Shown here one piece after another: positions 62,096 through 64,000 of a stretch of 64,000 nt of DNA (position 1 is its first letter; each line of letters begins with the position of its first letter). A model generated the notes under the pieces. It did no database searches. It had not been told where the DNA came from and saw nothing but the letters and a program-made list of their open reading frames with translations. This DNA comes from Streptococcus halichoeri (GTDB lineage Bacteria > Bacillota > Bacilli > Lactobacillales > Streptococcaceae). The position numbers and the translations under genes were made by a program. The DNA lies in the NCBI RefSeq assembly GCF_009870755.1, contig NZ_WLZU01000004.1, positions 34,262-98,261 on the forward strand, in the 5' to 3' direction.

Positions 62096-62559
62096 TAGTT
62101 AAGATACAAAGGGTACAAAGAACAAAGTAAAAAGAGGAAACTGATGACGCATCTCAGATGTTAGACAGTTTATCTTTTTTACACAGTTCTTTGCCTGTAT
62201 TCAATTCAAAATACAGTTAACCCTCCCTTTCGTTTTGTTTTGAAGAAAATGAGAGAGCGACCAGAAAAACAACTGAAAAATAGGAAATTAACAAGAAATC
62301 CTGATTTCTTAGACAATTCCTCGTTTTGCCAAGTTTTTCGTTCAAGTTCCCATCAAAAAGAACCAACTCTCTTCCTTTCCTTTGATTACGTTAGTGTTGA
62401 AAAGCCAGAGTCCCAGTTCAAATCATCAGAACTCTCACTCCTAACCTTGCTATGAGATTAAGTTAAGCATTAGGTGACAAAGAGGCACAGAAAAAAATCC
62501 CTTTAACCTAATTTTTTAGACAATATTTCTTATTTTTTCGAATAATAATATAAGGAAAA
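62096..62559. other. Intergenic region between punA and deoD
   Basis: 464 bases with hairpins CTGTATT/AATACAG (about 62195-62216) and AAGAAATC/GATTTCTT (about 62293-62310), neither with a full T-run. No gene supported on either strand. In related genomes this space can hold another gene, so a deletion is possible. Confidence 0.4.
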
Positions 62560-63372
62560 CTAGGGTAGTTCAGCCAAAATAGCCTTAACCAAGCCTTTAA
62601 AGTTCTCTTTGATGCGTTCTGTAACTTCAACTACTTCTGCATGATTGAGCTCAGATTGAAAACCAGCAGCAAAGTTAGTAATCGCTGAGATTCCTAGCAC
62701 CTTCATCCCAGAATGCGCAGCGACAATCACTTCTGGTACTGTTGACATCCCAACTGCATCTGCTCCCATGGTTTTAAATGCCCGAATCTCTGCTGGCGTT
62801 TCATAGGTAGGACCAGTTACCCCTAGATAAACACCACCTTCAAGCTTAATCCCCAATGATGTTGCTACCCTATTAGCGATTTGACGGTAATCTGCAGTAT
62901 AGGCATCCGACATGTCTGGAAAACGCGGACCAAAGTCTTCTAGATTTTCGCCAATTAATGGATTTTGGCCCGTTAGATTGATATGGTCCGTAATCGCCAT
63001 CAAGGTACCTGGACCATAACCGATTCCTCCTGCTGCATTGGTTACAATAACCCCTTTACAACCAAGGGCTCGCATCACTCGAACTGGAAAGGTCACAACC
63101 TCCATTGGATTGCCTTCGTAAAAATGAAAGCGGCCCTGTAATGCCATCACTTTACGGCCTGCTAAATCACCATATACTAATTTACCGGCATGCCCAACAA
63201 CTGTCGAGCGACCCCAGTTTGGGATTTCTGCATAGTCCACTACAACAGCATTTTCAATTTCACTTGCTAATTCTCCCAACCCTGAACCCAAAATTAATCC
63301 AAAATCAGGTTCTGTAATTCCTTTGGTATTTAAAAAGGCTTGAGTTTCCTTTATTTTTGACATCAATGACAT
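62560..63372 (-). CDS. punA: Purine nucleoside phosphorylase PunA (trimeric type)
   Basis: 270 residues. Motifs: LILGSGLGEL (about 23-32), GHAGKLVYGDLAG (about 61-73), FHFYEGNPMEVVTFPVRVMRALG (about 84-106), TNAAGGIG (about 112-119), GVTGPTYETPAEIRAF (about 186-201, catalytic Glu) and AITNFAAG (about 233-240). It cleaves guanosine and inosine type nucleosides. The start at 63372 follows GGAGTGCGTGG. Confidence 0.95.
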   Translation of the reverse strand: MSLMSKIKETQAFLNTKGITEPDFGLILGSGLGELASEIENAVVVDYAEIPNWGRSTVVGHAGKLVYGDLAGRKVMALQGRFHFYEGNPMEVVTFPVRVMRALGCKGVIVTNAAGGIGYGPGTLMAITDHINLTGQNPLIGENLEDFGPRFPDMSDAYTADYRQIANRVATSLGIKLEGGVYLGVTGPTYETPAEIRAFKTMGADAVGMSTVPEVIVAAHSGMKVLGISAITNFAAGFQSELNHAEVVEVTERIKENFKGLVKAILAELP

Positions 63373-63569
63373 CCACGCACTCCTTTATATTCCAGTGGCT
63401 TAACCACTTCGCCAACCTCTTTGACAAAAGGTTTTGGAAGCGGCACAGGCCAAATCATAAGAACTCTCTCCACAAGGCGACAAAGAGCCAAGCTTTTAGG
63501 TATTTTCATATAACGACGATGAATTAAAATGATACCAACCCTCATCGCTTCGTTAATCTCCTCAACCAT
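63363..63569 (-). CDS. Possible small protein upstream of punA, doubtful
   Basis: A 68-codon frame whose end overlaps the punA start by 10 bases. It has a weak GAGG two bases before its first ATG, and an alternative ATG at codon 9. It is basic and Pro/Val-rich with no motif or membrane segment that I recognise. It may be the tail of a decayed gene between deoB and punA or not coding at all. The 250 bases beyond it show nothing. Confidence 0.25.
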   Translation of the reverse strand: MVEEINEAMRVGIILIHRRYMKIPKSLALCRLVERVLMIWPVPLPKPFVKEVGEVVKPLEYKGVRGCH

Positions 63570-63823
63570 GTCCTCAACCGTTTTCGTTAGATTTTCTAAA
63601 CCGGGCTGCGCATAGTCCTAGTACATTTTTTGATTACTATTGTATAGCATAGCCATTTCTGCTAGCAGTTGAAGTAGACTTGTTTTACTTGGAGAAGCTT
63701 TAAATATTCACTAACATTTATAGTAAGTCCTGCATCTCGCAAAAAGGGTAAAAACAGTTTACCATGTCTCATGATTGAGATGATAAATCGTAACCGTCTC
63801 CATTATGAAAACACCTTACAGAC

Positions 63824-64000
63824 ATTAGTTTAAGTCAGCTAAGAATGACTGGCCAATCATGGCAGTCTCCACACCAAAGTTCTCAGCAATGGTCGCAGAA
63901 ATATCAGCAAAATGACCAACTGGCAATACCCCATTGCCCTTAAATGCTGGACTGTAAGCCAACAAAGGGATGTACTCACGGGTATGATCCGTACCAACAT
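63824..64000 (-). pseudogene. deoB: Phosphopentomutase, C-terminal part with apparent frameshift (partial)
   Basis: The minus strand from the right edge encodes the end of Deo[20 protein letters not shown], then PVGHFADI. The expected continuation [24 protein letters not shown], ending TAA at 63824, is in another frame; AAAA at 63898-63901 has one A more than the frame allows. As written, translation would leave the correct frame after ADI and stop at 63882, replacing the last 25 or so residues. DeoB joins ribose-5-P and ribose-1-P and forms a salvage cluster with punA and deoD. It could be a true mutation or a sequencing error. Confidence 0.7.

Noticed and set aside
62240..62455. 71-codon plus-strand frame between deoD and punA
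   Set aside because: Low-complexity, no ribosome binding site, opposite to both neighbours and no known relatives.

Overview
The window is a chromosomal segment of a low-GC Firmicute, almost certainly a Streptococcus close to the pyogenic group. The evidence is the gene order (pfkA-pyk-signal peptidase-glmS; parE, parC, ilvE, DUF2969, rpsA; pyrF-pyrE; cpsY, deoD, punA, deoB), the tmRNA tag AKNTNTYALAA, the PyrR, glycine and NagR-type control signals, and a sialic acid operon laid out like the pneumococcal nanC locus. I cannot name the species.

Layout. 1-1830: end of an alkaline-shock membrane operon (two duplicated GlsB/YeaQ proteins, AmaP, DUF2273; an Asp23-type gene probably begins just left of base 1). 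1877-4153: pcrA helicase. 4500-7530: tandem glycine riboswitch controlling an AGCS amino-acid symporter, then a CDF metal exporter. 7801-13263: mannitol operon mtlA-mtlR-mtlF-mtlD with an MtlR-type operator. 13909-15860: glmS with two NagR-type operators around its promoter. 16449-23327: signal peptidase I homologue lacking its catalytic dyad, pyk, pfkA, dnaE. 23441-25400: GntR regulator plus ABC transporter. 25399-26010: TVP38-type membrane protein. 26099-26448: tmRNA, followed by repeats that look like an integration scar. 26884-28400: UhpT/GlpT-like transporter. 28400-30130: eroded DNA with a tyrosine decarboxylase fragment, a lipoprotein gene, and a second scar-like site beside tRNA-Arg.

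30436-39441 is the most coherent accessory block. It runs from an RpiR regulator through nanE, nanA, an SSS symporter, a YhcH/NanQ protein, a secreted NanB/NanC-type sialidase and a Gfo/Idh/MocA oxidoreductase to a ROK kinase. Together these can release an anhydro- or unsaturated sialic acid, import it, restore Neu5Ac, split it to ManNAc and pyruvate, phosphorylate ManNAc and convert it to GlcNAc-6-P. Genes for the next steps (nagA, nagB) are not in the window, although glmS, their opposing enzyme, is.

39811-49366 is housekeeping: rpsA, tRNA-Gln, tRNA-Tyr, ilvE, parC, an unknown gene, parE and divergent plsY. 49374-56713 carries pyrC, ung, an amino-acid ABC pair without ATPase, an amidase and pyrE-pyrF behind a PyrR attenuator. 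56851-64000 holds unknown small genes, an orphan cpsB divergent from cpsY across 875 bp of eroded DNA (apparently a lost capsule locus), a frameshifted HEPN-like gene, deoD, punA and the 3' end of deoB, which appears frameshifted.

I found no insertion sequence, CRISPR array, intact prophage or wholly unknown multigene system. The more unusual signals are the probable leaderless transcripts (plsY, TVP38 protein), the inactive-looking signal peptidase, the degenerate second IIB domain of MtlA, and the decayed loci.
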